A stretch of 64,000 nucleotides of DNA from contig NZ_WQBE01000002.1 in NCBI RefSeq assembly GCF_013032005.1, positions 186,001-250,000 of the forward strand, written 5' to 3'. The position numbers were made by a program, and so were the translations under genes. Under the pieces are notes generated by a model. That model worked only from the letters and a program-made list of their open reading frames with translations. It ran no database searches and had not been told where the DNA came from. This document shows, in pieces, positions 17,263 through 26,336 of the stretch. The number at the start of each line of letters is the position of its first letter. Position 1 is the first letter of the stretch. Source of the stretch: Ruegeria atlantica. Its GTDB lineage: Bacteria; Pseudomonadota; Alphaproteobacteria; Rhodobacterales; Rhodobacteraceae.

Positions 17263-18405
17263 TTAGCCTCGCATCCCTGCCGCGGCCTGCGCGTAACCGC
17301 CCGAAGCGCCGTCCACGAAATGCACGTGATCATCGCGCGTGGCCGAGGGCACGAAACAGGTCATCATCGCCTCATCCTGCGCATGTAGGCCGTAGCGTAC
17401 CTTGCCCTGCCCGCGCGCTTGTTCCAGCATCATGCGGATCTGCGATAAGGTGGCCGGATCGCAATCCAGCGTCATTTTCAACCCATCATCGAATTTGCGG
17501 AAATCGGCATTGCGACTGACCATGTGTTTGTAATGCTCGGGGTCGAACTGACCCAATCGCTTACCGGTCTTGAACAGCAGCGCAATCAGCAGGTTTTGCC
17601 CCAAAAGTTTGAGTTTCTGCGCAAACAGGTTGCGCCCGGCCCGTGACACACGCGCATCAAGCGCGACATCGGGGGGTGGCCAACTGATCGGTGGGCCGTT
17701 TTCTGGCACCGGGTGACCTGCGCGCTCCAACCGATCGGCCGCGGATAGGACGGATTGAGACAGATCGGCAAAATCGCTTTCGGTGGCTTTGGAAGTCGGC
17801 TGCACCACGACCGAGACGATCATTCCATGCCGTGCCCTGCTGTTGGACCAGCGACAGGACAGGCCGGTAAGGTCGGGCTGCGCGCCGGGGTCGGCGGGCG
17901 GCACTTCGAACTGGCCTTCTTTCATCTGCGCCTCAGCCCAGGCCAGCCCACCCCCCGAGAACATGGCGTAATCCACCCCGTCTGACGGCGCATAGCGTGC
18001 CACACGCAGGTCTTTGCCCGCCATGCGGATTTCGGACACAGGCACCAAGGCCCCGCGCAGAGTAATCCCAAACTCCTCGTCCGCCCAGCGCCGAAGCTGG
18101 GCCAGGACCGTTCGGCCCGTGTCAACCGCGCTGGCGGGTATGGCAAATCCGGCCCCGTCGCCACCGAAGACATAGGGAAACTCCTGCCCCTTCAACCCGT
18201 TGATCATGCCCGAGATCACAGCCGCGCCGACCATATTGACGGTTTTATAACGCCCTTTGGCAATCTCACCGGTGGAATCAACGATATCGGCCACGCCCAG
18301 CGCCCAGTCATTCGGCACAGCGGTAAACCGCGCAGGCTGAGCCAGTCGAGTAAAGTCCCGCTGCAGGGGAAGGCTGTCATAAAAGGCGGCCTGGGCGTCT
18401 TTCAT
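17263..18405 (-). CDS. DUF3095 protein, nucleotidyl cyclase-like
   Basis: 380 aa with no assigned function. The segment VADIVDSTGEIAKGRYKTVN resembles the metal-binding first strand of class III nucleotidyl cyclases, and PYVFGGDGAGFAIP resembles the GGDEF/cyclase turn, consistent with the DUF3095 family. The C-terminal half (from about 235) is not recognisable. It may make or bind a nucleotide signal, but key catalytic pairs were not verified. ATG 18405 follows CGAGGTGCAG with good spacing. Convergent with hpaI (4 bases between stops); its upstream neighbour, an MFS gene, is divergent. Confidence 0.75.
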   Translation of the reverse strand: MKDAQAAFYDSLPLQRDFTRLAQPARFTAVPNDWALGVADIVDSTGEIAKGRYKTVNMVGAAVISGMINGLKGQEFPYVFGGDGAGFAIPASAVDTGRTVLAQLRRWADEEFGITLRGALVPVSEIRMAGKDLRVARYAPSDGVDYAMFSGGGLAWAEAQMKEGQFEVPPADPGAQPDLTGLSCRWSNSRARHGMIVSVVVQPTSKATESDFADLSQSVLSAADRLERAGHPVPENGPPISWPPPDVALDARVSRAGRNLFAQKLKLLGQNLLIALLFKTGKRLGQFDPEHYKHMVSRNADFRKFDDGLKMTLDCDPATLSQIRMMLEQARGQGKVRYGLHAQDEAMMTCFVPSATRDDHVHFVDGASGGYAQAAAGMRG

Positions 18406-18547
18406 CTGCACCTCGGGGTGATGGGTAAATAGTTAGATAGACCGAATGTGAACGCTGTCCGGTGAAAACAGTATAGCACACGCGCTTGTGTGGCGCATCC
18501 TGACGTGCGAAGCATTTCCGCGCAGGCAGGGGTAGAAGGGACGAAAA

Positions 18548-19720
18548 ATGAAGGCAGGTCTGGTGGTCTTGTGCCTAGGCTATGTGCTCAGCCAGTTCTT
18601 TCGCGCCTTTCTGGCGGTTCTCAGCGTTGATCTGGGCCGCGATATCGGCGCCACACCCGAGGATCTGGCCTTTGCCTCGGGTCTTTGGTTTCTGATTTTT
18701 GCCGCGATGCAATTACCGGTAGGATGGGCGCTGGATCAAGTCGGGCCGCGCCTGACCTCGGCCGTTCTTTTGCTGGTCGGCGGCGCAGGCGGCGCAGCCC
18801 TGTTTGCCGTGGCCCAAACGCCGTTTCACATCGCCATCGCCATGGGATTGATCGGGGTCGGATGCTCCCCTGTTTTGATGGCATCTTATTATATCTTCGC
18901 GCGGGAATACCCGCCCGCCCGCTTTGCGACATTGGCCGCGGTGATGTTGGGGGTTGGATCGGTCGGCAATCTGGTGGCCTCATACCCCACTGCGCTGGCG
19001 GTCGAACTGGTTGGATGGCGCGCAACGATGTGGGTGTTGGCGCTGTTTTCGGGGGCTATCGCACTGGGTATCTTGTTCACCGTGCATGACCCAAAACGGG
19101 TCGAGACCGAACACAGGGGGTCCGTGCTGGATTTGCTGAAGGAACCCGCGCTTTGGACGATCCTGCCTTTGATGCTGGTCGCCTATGCACCCTCGGGCGC
19201 CACACGAGGACTGTGGGCCGGGCCGTATCTGAGTGACGTTTTCAACCTCAGCACCACTCAGATTGGGACGGCGACTCTGATCATGGGCGCGGCGATGATT
19301 GCAGGCACTTTTGCCTACGGGCCGCTTGACCGGATGCTAGGCACGCGGAAATGGGTGATTTTCGGCGGCAATGCGTTGGGCACCGTGGCGCTGGTGCTGT
19401 TGTGTCTGTGGATCGACAACGCCGTCTGGGTATCAGTGGTTCTGATGGCGGTGATTGGGTTCATGGGGGCCAGCTTTCCGGTGATCATGGCGCATGGCCG
19501 CGCTTTCGTTGCACCGCATCTGGTTGGGCGCGGCATGACCTTGCTGAACCTGTTTGGCATCGGTGGTGTGGGGCTGGCCCAATTTATCACCGGACGCATT
19601 CACGCGGCCACGGTGGACATCAGCCCGACCGCACCCTACACAGCGATATTCGGCTTTTTCGCAGTCGCGCTTGCTATCGGGTGCGTGATTTATCTATTCA
19701 GCCGCGACAGCATAGACTGA
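18548..19720 (+). CDS. MFS transporter
   Basis: 390-aa inner-membrane protein with about 12 hydrophobic segments and the N-terminal phrase YVLSQFFRAFLAVLSVDLG. Conserved MFS loop features after TM2 (GWALDQVGPR) are present. Substrate unknown. GAAGGGA precedes the ATG. The glycosyltransferase gene follows after 33 bases on the same strand, but nothing links their functions. Confidence 0.85.
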   Translation: MKAGLVVLCLGYVLSQFFRAFLAVLSVDLGRDIGATPEDLAFASGLWFLIFAAMQLPVGWALDQVGPRLTSAVLLLVGGAGGAALFAVAQTPFHIAIAMGLIGVGCSPVLMASYYIFAREYPPARFATLAAVMLGVGSVGNLVASYPTALAVELVGWRATMWVLALFSGAIALGILFTVHDPKRVETEHRGSVLDLLKEPALWTILPLMLVAYAPSGATRGLWAGPYLSDVFNLSTTQIGTATLIMGAAMIAGTFAYGPLDRMLGTRKWVIFGGNALGTVALVLLCLWIDNAVWVSVVLMAVIGFMGASFPVIMAHGRAFVAPHLVGRGMTLLNLFGIGGVGLAQFITGRIHAATVDISPTAPYTAIFGFFAVALAIGCVIYLFSRDSID

Positions 19721-19753
19721 TCCCGCCTCGGATCATCGGGTATGGAGAACTCA

Positions 19754-20791
19754 ATGCAGGATATCGAAGTTCTGGCGCCGAACCTGAAACATAGTCTTTC
19801 GGGAGTGACCACAACTGTTATCCGGCTGCTGCCCATCCAGGCAAAGATGATCAACATCCGCGCCACGGGTCCAGGGTTGCCAGATAATATTCCGCATATC
19901 CCCCTTTGGAAGACTCTGTTTTTGCCCAATCGAGAGCCCATCGTTTGGCATGCGCGTCGCAACACCGAAATGCTGATGGGACTGTTCCTAAGGTCCGTAT
20001 TCCGCCGCAACTATAAAATGCTGTTCACGTCGGCCGCACAACGCGATCATTCGGGATTTACCAAAAAGCTGATCTCGAAAATGGATGCGTTGATTGCCAC
20101 CACACCACAGGCGGCCTCATTCCTGCAACACCCGTCGAAGGTGATCATGCATGGCGTTGATACGCAGATCTTCCACCCGGCCGAGGATAAGGAAGCACTG
20201 CGCGCCAAGCTTGGATTGCCAACCGGGACGTTGATCGGGTGTTTCGGGCGTATTCGACCCCAAAAAGGCGTCGATCTGTTGGTTGATGCGGCGATCAAGG
20301 TGCTGCCATCCTTTCCTGATGCCAAAATCGTCTTTACCGGCAATGCCACGAAAGAATTCGAAGCCTTCCAGCGTGAACAGGAAACCAAGCTGAAACAGGC
20401 CGGGCTGGCCGACCGTGTCCGGTTTCTGGGCGAACGCCCGTGGGAGGAGATCGTCGAAACCTATCGCGCGCTGGATTTGTTCGTCGCCCCTGCCCGCCAT
20501 GAAGGGTTCGGCCTGACCCCGCTTGAAGCGATGGCATCAGGCGTTCCGGCCATCGCCTGCCATGGCGTTGGCGCCTTTAGTGCGCAGATTCAGGACGGAG
20601 TAACCGGTCGTTTGGTAGAAAAAGACAACGTTGATGCGCTGGCCGAGGCTTTGCACGACATGCTGAGCGACCCAGGCAAAATGGCCGCCGCCGGAACCGC
20701 CGCCCGCCAGCATATCGAACAGAATTTTCGAATCGAAGGCGAGGCAGAAGGGATCGTCAAGGTGTATCGATCCCTGTTAGCGCAAGACTGA
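19754..20791 (+). CDS. GT4-family glycosyltransferase (LPS core type)
   Basis: 345 aa, GT-B fold. The C-terminal donor domain shows FGRIRPQKGVDLLVDA near 180 and the E-x7-E motif in HEGFGLTPLEAMASG near 255. The N-terminal acceptor domain has NREPIVWHARRNTEMLMG. The whole resembles alphaproteobacterial LPS-core mannosyltransferases (LpcC-like), which is a resemblance and not proof. Start 19754 was chosen over ATG 19742 because GGAG at 19744-19747 is correctly spaced for it. The stop codon lies within a small hairpin. Confidence 0.82.
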   Translation: MQDIEVLAPNLKHSLSGVTTTVIRLLPIQAKMINIRATGPGLPDNIPHIPLWKTLFLPNREPIVWHARRNTEMLMGLFLRSVFRRNYKMLFTSAAQRDHSGFTKKLISKMDALIATTPQAASFLQHPSKVIMHGVDTQIFHPAEDKEALRAKLGLPTGTLIGCFGRIRPQKGVDLLVDAAIKVLPSFPDAKIVFTGNATKEFEAFQREQETKLKQAGLADRVRFLGERPWEEIVETYRALDLFVAPARHEGFGLTPLEAMASGVPAIACHGVGAFSAQIQDGVTGRLVEKDNVDALAEALHDMLSDPGKMAAAGTAARQHIEQNFRIEGEAEGIVKVYRSLLAQD

Positions 20792-20807
20792 GGCCGGAAA
20801 CGCCTCA
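20789..20807 (+). terminator. Small hairpin at the end of the GT4 gene
   Basis: TGAGGC and GCCTCA pair around a 7-base loop, and the stop codon is part of the stem. No U-run follows, so termination is uncertain. Confidence 0.35.
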
Positions 20808-20901
20808 AATCGCCGTCATCCTCGGAATAATGGCGCGATTCCTCTTTTTTCTTTGCTGCAACGCGGCTATGAACGCGCGTCCTTAACTTTGGAGACATGA
20901 A

Positions 20902-21924
20902 ATGGGCTATCGCGTCGTAGTCGTCGGCGCCACGGGTAACGTGGGCCGCGAAATGCTGAACATCCTGGCGGAACGCCAGTTCCCTGTCGATGAACTTGCC
21001 GCCCTGGCAAGCCGTCGTTCGCTGGGAACTGAGGTGACTTTTGGCGACAAGACCCTCACGACCAAAGACTTGGACACATTCGATTTCACCGGCTGGGACA
21101 TGGCACTGTTTGCCGTGGGGTCCGAGGCCACCAAGGTTTACGCCCCCAAGGCGGCCGCGGCTGGCTGCGTGGTGATCGATAACTCGTCGCTCTATCGCTA
21201 TGACCCGGAGATTCCGCTGATCGTGCCGGAATGTAACCCGCAGGCGATTCACGACTATAAGAACAAGAACATCATCGCCAACCCCAACTGCTCGACCGCG
21301 CAGATGGTTGTCGCGCTGAAGCCGCTGCATGACCGCGCCAAGATCAAGCGCGTTGTCGTGTCGACTTATCAGTCGGTTTCGGGTGCTGGCAAAGAAGGGA
21401 TGGATGAGCTGTGGGATCAGACCAAGGCCATCTACAACCCCACCACCGAGGTTGAACCGAAGAAGTTCCAGAAACAGATCGCCTTCAACGTCATTCCTCA
21501 GATCGACGTCTTCATGGAAGACGGCTCGACCAAGGAAGAGTGGAAGATGGTTGTCGAAACCAAAAAGATCGTCGATCCGTCGATCAAGGTCACGGCCACC
21601 TGCGTCCGCGTTCCCGTGTTCGTCGGCCATTCCGAGGCCGTGAACATCGAATTCGAAGAATTCCTAGACGAAGACGAAGCCCGCGACATCCTGCGCGAGG
21701 CTCCGGGCATCATGGTGATCGACAAGCGCGAACCCGGCGGCTACGTCTCGCCGATCGAATGCGCGGGCGATTTTGCCACCTTCATCAGCCGCATCCGTCA
21801 AGATTCGACGATCGAAAACGGCCTGAACCTGTGGTGCGTGTCCGACAACCTGCGCAAGGGCGCGGCGCTCAACGCTGTGCAGATTGCCGAACTGCTGGGT
21901 CGCGAAGTCCTGAAAAAGGGCTGA
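20902..21924 (+). CDS. asd: Aspartate-semialdehyde dehydrogenase
   Basis: 340 aa. NADP site VVVGATGNVGREML, catalytic Cys130 in ANPNCSTAQM, STYQSVSGAGKEGMDEL, and the late CVRVPVFVGHSEAVNIEF segment are complete. It reduces aspartyl phosphate to the semialdehyde for Lys/DAP, Thr and Met synthesis. GGAGAC precedes the ATG. It appears monocistronic with a strong hairpin after its stop. Confidence 0.96.
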   Translation: MGYRVVVVGATGNVGREMLNILAERQFPVDELAALASRRSLGTEVTFGDKTLTTKDLDTFDFTGWDMALFAVGSEATKVYAPKAAAAGCVVIDNSSLYRYDPEIPLIVPECNPQAIHDYKNKNIIANPNCSTAQMVVALKPLHDRAKIKRVVVSTYQSVSGAGKEGMDELWDQTKAIYNPTTEVEPKKFQKQIAFNVIPQIDVFMEDGSTKEEWKMVVETKKIVDPSIKVTATCVRVPVFVGHSEAVNIEFEEFLDEDEARDILREAPGIMVIDKREPGGYVSPIECAGDFATFISRIRQDSTIENGLNLWCVSDNLRKGAALNAVQIAELLGREVLKKG

Positions 21925-21934
21925 TAAACATATC

Positions 21935-21966
21935 GAATGTGCCATGTTGGATGACGTGGCACATTC
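21935..21966 (+). terminator. Hairpin after asd
   Basis: GAATGTGCCA at 21935-21944 pairs perfectly with 21957-21966 around a 12-base loop, 11 bases after the asd stop. There is no U-run, so it is a likely but not canonical terminator. Confidence 0.55.
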
Positions 21967-22085
21967 CACCTCTGCCTGTTGACAAAGACAGGCTGGCTTG
22001 TCACCAAAATGACGCGCTTTGACAGCGGGACATGTGACACAGCAAACCACATGCATTGCCCCGCACAAAGCGACAGAGGCAGAGC

Positions 22086-23003
22086 ATGCGAGTTTTGACC
22101 AAGCACAGGATTGTACGAAATCTGATCATAGGCTGCGCAAGTATGCTGATGGGTCTGGTCATTATTGGCTTTACAGGCCCCGTCATTGCAGCTGGGGATT
22201 CGTTCGCCCTGCTTCGTCCGCTGGCCGGCGTTCTGCTTTTACCATGCGCCGTGATTTTGCTGTGCATGCGCGCGCGCTACGTGGCATTGAGCGCGATAGC
22301 CGTCGCTGTCCTCGCGATTGGGTCAATCGCAACCAGCTATGCAGCGCCCTCAGGTGATTGCAATGGCGCTTGCCTGACGTTGTATCAAAAGAACCTCATG
22401 AGCCAGGCCTGGCCACGCTATCCCTTGGCCGATGACATAATAGAATCCAACGCCGAGATCGTGACCTTGCAGGAAGTGTCCAGTCACAATCGCAAGTTCA
22501 TGAGAAACATGTTCGAGCATTACCCGGCAAAATCGATCTGTGAATTTCGCCCCGAACAAAACGTCGCCATCCTGACCACATTGCCAATTGTCGAAGGTTC
22601 CGAGTTTTGCCTGGAAGGGTATGGGCTTGTCGGGGTGCAGGTTAAAACCCCCGGCGGCGGTCTGGTTTGGGCTGTATCCGTACACCTGAACTGGCCGTTT
22701 CCTTATGACCAATCCAAACAAAGCCAAGTGATTGCTGACCGCATTAAGGAACTCGACGGGCCGGTTCTGATTGCCGGAGATTTCAATATGGTGCCCTGGG
22801 GCCAAAGCGTTCAGCGGATCGCGGCGGCAGCAGACAATCAAAGCTTTGGAACTAACCTGAACACTCATAACCTTGGCAGCTGGCAGATACCCTTGCCAAT
22901 CGACATCCTGTTGTTCCCGAAAGGAACAACGGGAACGGTTGAGCTGCGCCCCTTCATGGGCTCCGACCACCTTGGAAAGCTCGCCAGAATTCGATTTGAA
23001 TAA
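22086..23003 (+). CDS. Membrane-anchored endonuclease/exonuclease/phosphatase family protein
   Basis: 305 aa. Three hydrophobic segments fill residues 10-95, then an EEP (DNase I-like) domain with the metal Glu in VTLQEVSSHNRK, VSVHLNWPF, GDFNMVPWGQS and the terminal SDHLG His. The catalytic domain probably faces the periplasm. The substrate may be nucleic acid, a phospholipid or a phosphoester; sequence does not decide. ATG 22086 follows AGAGG with 6 bases spacing; the upstream ATG at 22056 lacks a site. Monocistronic. Confidence 0.83.
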   Translation: MRVLTKHRIVRNLIIGCASMLMGLVIIGFTGPVIAAGDSFALLRPLAGVLLLPCAVILLCMRARYVALSAIAVAVLAIGSIATSYAAPSGDCNGACLTLYQKNLMSQAWPRYPLADDIIESNAEIVTLQEVSSHNRKFMRNMFEHYPAKSICEFRPEQNVAILTTLPIVEGSEFCLEGYGLVGVQVKTPGGGLVWAVSVHLNWPFPYDQSKQSQVIADRIKELDGPVLIAGDFNMVPWGQSVQRIAAAADNQSFGTNLNTHNLGSWQIPLPIDILLFPKGTTGTVELRPFMGSDHLGKLARIRFE

Positions 23004-23063
23004 TCTGCCCGGCCGTTGCGCCGGGCTGCATAGATCAAAACCTGGGGCGCAAAACCTATCGGC

Positions 23064-23600
23064 TTAGGTCTGCCCTTCGACCAGCGCCTTTAGATTGCTC
23101 AGCCCCTGTTCGTAATCGCCGCCGACCCACTTATCCATCATCAAACCCATCCAGAGCGCCATCGGGTTTATCCCAAGATCGGACTCAAATCCCCAAGTTA
23201 CCTGCGTCTGATCACCTTCGGGCGCCAGCTCAAACGACGCCGATGCCGTGCCCATCGGACCAAAATCCAGCGCGGTTCTGACGGTCTGATCCGGAACACT
23301 TTCGATGATTTCCTGAGTGCCGCTGCCGACCTGTGGATGCTCGGAACTCCAGCTCAGGGTGTTGCCCACCCCAGCTTCGGGTCCGCTATAGGACAGTTGC
23401 GTTTCCGGGTCCCGCGCCAGCCAGGGAGACCATTTCTCGGTCTCTTGCATGGAATTCACATAAGGAAAGATGGCGCTGGCCGGGGCATCGATGGTGATGC
23501 TGCGCGACACGATCGCCTTGCCGGGCAGCAGGTATGAGACACCGATCAATAGCAAAACAAGACAGATTAGAAAAAGGAAAATACGTTTGATGACTCGCAT
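23064..23600 (-). CDS. SRPBCC-family (polyketide cyclase/START-like) membrane-anchored protein
   Basis: 178 aa. A hydrophobic N-terminal anchor (residues 5-24) is followed by a SRPBCC domain: SITIDAPASAIFPYVNSMQETEKWSPW and VTWGFESDLG. The fold binds hydrophobic ligands; function is unknown. Start 23600 follows GGAGG with a 6-base gap. It stands alone, convergent with the EEP gene. Confidence 0.8.
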   Translation of the reverse strand: MRVIKRIFLFLICLVLLLIGVSYLLPGKAIVSRSITIDAPASAIFPYVNSMQETEKWSPWLARDPETQLSYSGPEAGVGNTLSWSSEHPQVGSGTQEIIESVPDQTVRTALDFGPMGTASASFELAPEGDQTQVTWGFESDLGINPMALWMGLMMDKWVGGDYEQGLSNLKALVEGQT

Positions 23601-23705
23601 ATCGCGCCTCCGACCCAAACCCGGATCAGGCCACTATACCAAAAAAGGGCGCAGAATCAGAGACCTGATCCCCCGCCCACTATTTGCGCAACATTTCAGC
23701 GCCGC

Positions 23706-24356
23706 TTAGACGACGACGAATTTCTTTTCCTGCGGATCATAGCTTTGCAGCCCGCCTTCGCCGATATCGGTCCACAACCCATGCAGGCTGAGCGAACCAT
23801 CCTGCACCGCAGAGGACACGAAGGGAAAGGTCATCAGGTTCTCAAGCGAGGCCACAACCGCCTGCCGTTCAAACTGACGCGCCTGTTCAACGCTGTCCTC
23901 GACATCGGCGACCAGGTCGTATTTCGGTTTGAGGATATCCATCCAGCGGCCCACAAAGCTTTCTTTGGCTTCCAGTTGCGGGGCCTGCCCCTTGCACATG
24001 TCGATACAGCCCTGCACACCACCACATTGCGAATGGCCCAGCACGATCAGATGCGCCACTTTCAGAGCGGTGACCGCATATTCAATCGCCGCACTGGTGC
24101 CGTGATGATCACCATCCGGTGCATAGGGCGGCACCAGGTTGGCAATGTTGCGGTGAATAAAGAACTCACCCTGATCGGCCCCGAAGATCGAAGTGACATG
24201 GACGCGGCTGTCACAACATGAAATCACCATCGCCCGTGGACGTTGTCCTTCAGTGGCCAGACGGCGATACCAGACTTGATTTTCAGAATATGTGGTGGCT
24301 TTCCAGCCGTGATACCGCTTGACCAAATAGTTCGGCAAAGGTTTGGCGTGATCCAT
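23706..24356 (-). CDS. Beta-class carbonic anhydrase
   Basis: 216 aa. Zinc ligands Cys48 (in CCDSRVH, with the Asp49-Arg51 dyad), His108 and Cys111 (in GHSQCGG) are all present, so it should interconvert CO2 and bicarbonate. FFIHRNIANLVPP is also typical. Start 24356 follows AGGGA and gives the usual length; the frame runs further upstream without a good site. It is divergent from the small Hpt-like gene. Confidence 0.94.
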   Translation of the reverse strand: MDHAKPLPNYLVKRYHGWKATTYSENQVWYRRLATEGQRPRAMVISCCDSRVHVTSIFGADQGEFFIHRNIANLVPPYAPDGDHHGTSAAIEYAVTALKVAHLIVLGHSQCGGVQGCIDMCKGQAPQLEAKESFVGRWMDILKPKYDLVADVEDSVEQARQFERQAVVASLENLMTFPFVSSAVQDGSLSLHGLWTDIGEGGLQSYDPQEKKFVVV

Positions 24357-24506
24357 TTGAAAGTCCCTGATTTGTTCGCTGGAGGCTGCTCTACCCCGAA
24401 TTCGAAGAAAATTCGAGCGATTATCCCCCGCGAATGCAAGGTTTTGCAAAGGAATTCGCGGTCAAAGTCGGTCCATGCCGTGGGGGCGCAAAATATTGGG
24501 GTGAAT

Positions 24507-24890
24507 GTGGTGGATAAGATACTCACGCTTGAACACAAAGAAACCGTTCGTCTGGATCAGGACCGGCTGAATGGATTGTACCGGCAATTGGGCGACAAGA
24601 ACGCACTGGACGTATTGTGCCGCACGGTCGAGGAACTGGCCGTGCGCCTGTCGAACTGCGAACGGTTCTGGCGGCAACGCGATTGGGCCGGGTTGCGCAA
24701 ATGCGCGCGGTCGCTGGTGGCGATCGCCGAACAGATCGGCATGGTCGCATTGGCCCGCGTCGCCGGAGATGTGGCGCAGTCCGTGGATGCAGGGGATGCC
24801 GTTGCCACCGGCGCCACCCTGTCGCGGCTGATCCGGGTCGGTGAAAACTCGTTGACGGTGATCTGGGATCAGCAGGACCTTTCGGTCTGA
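24507..24890 (+). CDS. Small helical protein, degenerate Hpt-like
   Basis: 127 aa, strongly alpha-helical. The segment CARSLVAIAEQIGMVALARVA (residues 66-86) follows the spacing of a histidine-phosphotransfer helix, but Arg68 stands where the phosphorylated His would be. It may be a decoy or scaffold for a phosphorelay, or only a similar four-helix bundle. GTG codons at 24501, 24507 and 24510 compete as start; 24507 has GGGG upstream. It precedes the M17 peptidase by 63 bases on the same strand and is divergent from carbonic anhydrase. Confidence 0.6.
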   Translation: MVDKILTLEHKETVRLDQDRLNGLYRQLGDKNALDVLCRTVEELAVRLSNCERFWRQRDWAGLRKCARSLVAIAEQIGMVALARVAGDVAQSVDAGDAVATGATLSRLIRVGENSLTVIWDQQDLSV

Positions 24891-24953
24891 CGGGGCTTGC
24901 GGACGGGCCGTGGGCGGCTAGGTTGGGCGCAAATCGAACAAGCCGAGATTTCC

Positions 24954-26336
24954 ATGACCCTGTCCTTCGCTTCCTCTTCTGATCCATCGCTTCCGCTGCA
25001 TGTCATCGCACAACCCGATCTGGAAGACTGGCTGAGCGATCAGCCAGACCATATTGCAACCTGGGTCAGGGCCAGCGGGTTCACCGGTGCGCTGGGTCAG
25101 GCAGTGCTGATTCCCGGACCGGAAGGCAAACCCGAATTTGCGCTGGGGGGATATGGCAAAGCAACAGGCCGGGTGCGCAAGCGCTTTCCGCTGGCCGCCG
25201 TGGCCGAATCCCTGCCAGAAGGCGCCTATCACATTGCTTCTGGCGTCCCATCCGAGGTGTTAGCGACCGAATGTCTGGGCTGGTTGCTGACCGGCTATGC
25301 GTTCAACCGCTATGCCAAGCAATCTCCGGCCAACGCCCGGCTGATCGCGCCCGAGGGCGTCGACGCCACGTTGATCGAAGTTTTGGCCCAAGCCGAGGCC
25401 CTGACCCGCGATTTGGTCAACACGCCCACCGCAGATATGGGTCCGGATCAATTGCAAGCTGCGGCAGAGGCGCTGGCGCAGGAATTCGAGGCGTCGTGCG
25501 ACGTGATCCGCGGTGCGGCGCTGTTGGACCAGAACTTTCCGATGATCCACGCCGTTGGCCGGGCATCCGCGCAGGACCCCCGGCTGATCGAGATAAACTG
25601 GGGCAGTGTCGGTCCCAAGCTGACATTGGTCGGCAAAGGTGTGTGTTTTGATACCGGTGGGTTGAACCTGAAACCCGGCAACTCGATGGGCTTGATGAAG
25701 AAGGACATGGGCGGATCGGCCAATGTGCTGGGCCTGGCCCGGATGATCATGGCGTTGAACCTTCCGCTGCAACTGCGGGTGTTGATCCCAGCGGTTGAAA
25801 ATTCGGTGGCCGGAGACGCCTTTCGCCCCGGCGATATCCTGACCTCGCGCAAGGGCCTGACGGTTGAGATCAACAATACCGACGCCGAGGGGCGGCTAGT
25901 ACTGGCCGATGCGCTGACGCTGGCAGATGAGGGGGAGCCGGATCTGGTAATCTCGATGGCCACGCTGACGGGTGCCGCGCGGGTGGCCGTTGGCCCCGAT
26001 CTTGCGCCGTTTTACACCGATGACGACAGTGCTGCCGATGCTTTGACTCAAGCAGGCAGGCAGGCCGCTGATCCGGTTTGGCGGATGCCGTTCCATGAAC
26101 CCTATGAGGCAATGATCGAACCCGGCATCGCCGATCTGGACAATGCGCCTCCGGGTGGGTTTGCAGGCTCGATCACCGCCGCGCTGTTCTTGCGTCGGTT
26201 TGTGGGCAATAGTCGTTACATGCATTTCGACATCTACTCGTGGCAGCCCAGCAAGGTCCCGGGCCGCAGCAAAGGCGGCCTCGGTCAAGGCCCCCGCGCC
26301 ATATTGACCGCCCTACCCGAGATTCTGGGCTTATGA
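24954..26336 (+). CDS. Leucyl aminopeptidase family protein (M17)
   Basis: 460 aa. The catalytic C-terminal half has Lys228 and Asp233 in VGKGVCFDTGGLNLKPG, DMGGSANVLG, and NTDAEGRLVLADAL with the bicarbonate-binding Arg. The N-terminal half is the variable M17 domain. It removes N-terminal residues in cytoplasmic peptide turnover. The NlpC/P60 gene overlaps its stop by 4 bases (ATGA), so a cell-wall peptide recycling role is plausible. The frame extends 19 codons upstream, but ATG 24954 fits homologs better. Confidence 0.9.
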   Translation: MTLSFASSSDPSLPLHVIAQPDLEDWLSDQPDHIATWVRASGFTGALGQAVLIPGPEGKPEFALGGYGKATGRVRKRFPLAAVAESLPEGAYHIASGVPSEVLATECLGWLLTGYAFNRYAKQSPANARLIAPEGVDATLIEVLAQAEALTRDLVNTPTADMGPDQLQAAAEALAQEFEASCDVIRGAALLDQNFPMIHAVGRASAQDPRLIEINWGSVGPKLTLVGKGVCFDTGGLNLKPGNSMGLMKKDMGGSANVLGLARMIMALNLPLQLRVLIPAVENSVAGDAFRPGDILTSRKGLTVEINNTDAEGRLVLADALTLADEGEPDLVISMATLTGAARVAVGPDLAPFYTDDDSAADALTQAGRQAADPVWRMPFHEPYEAMIEPGIADLDNAPPGGFAGSITAALFLRRFVGNSRYMHFDIYSWQPSKVPGRSKGGLGQGPRAILTALPEILGL

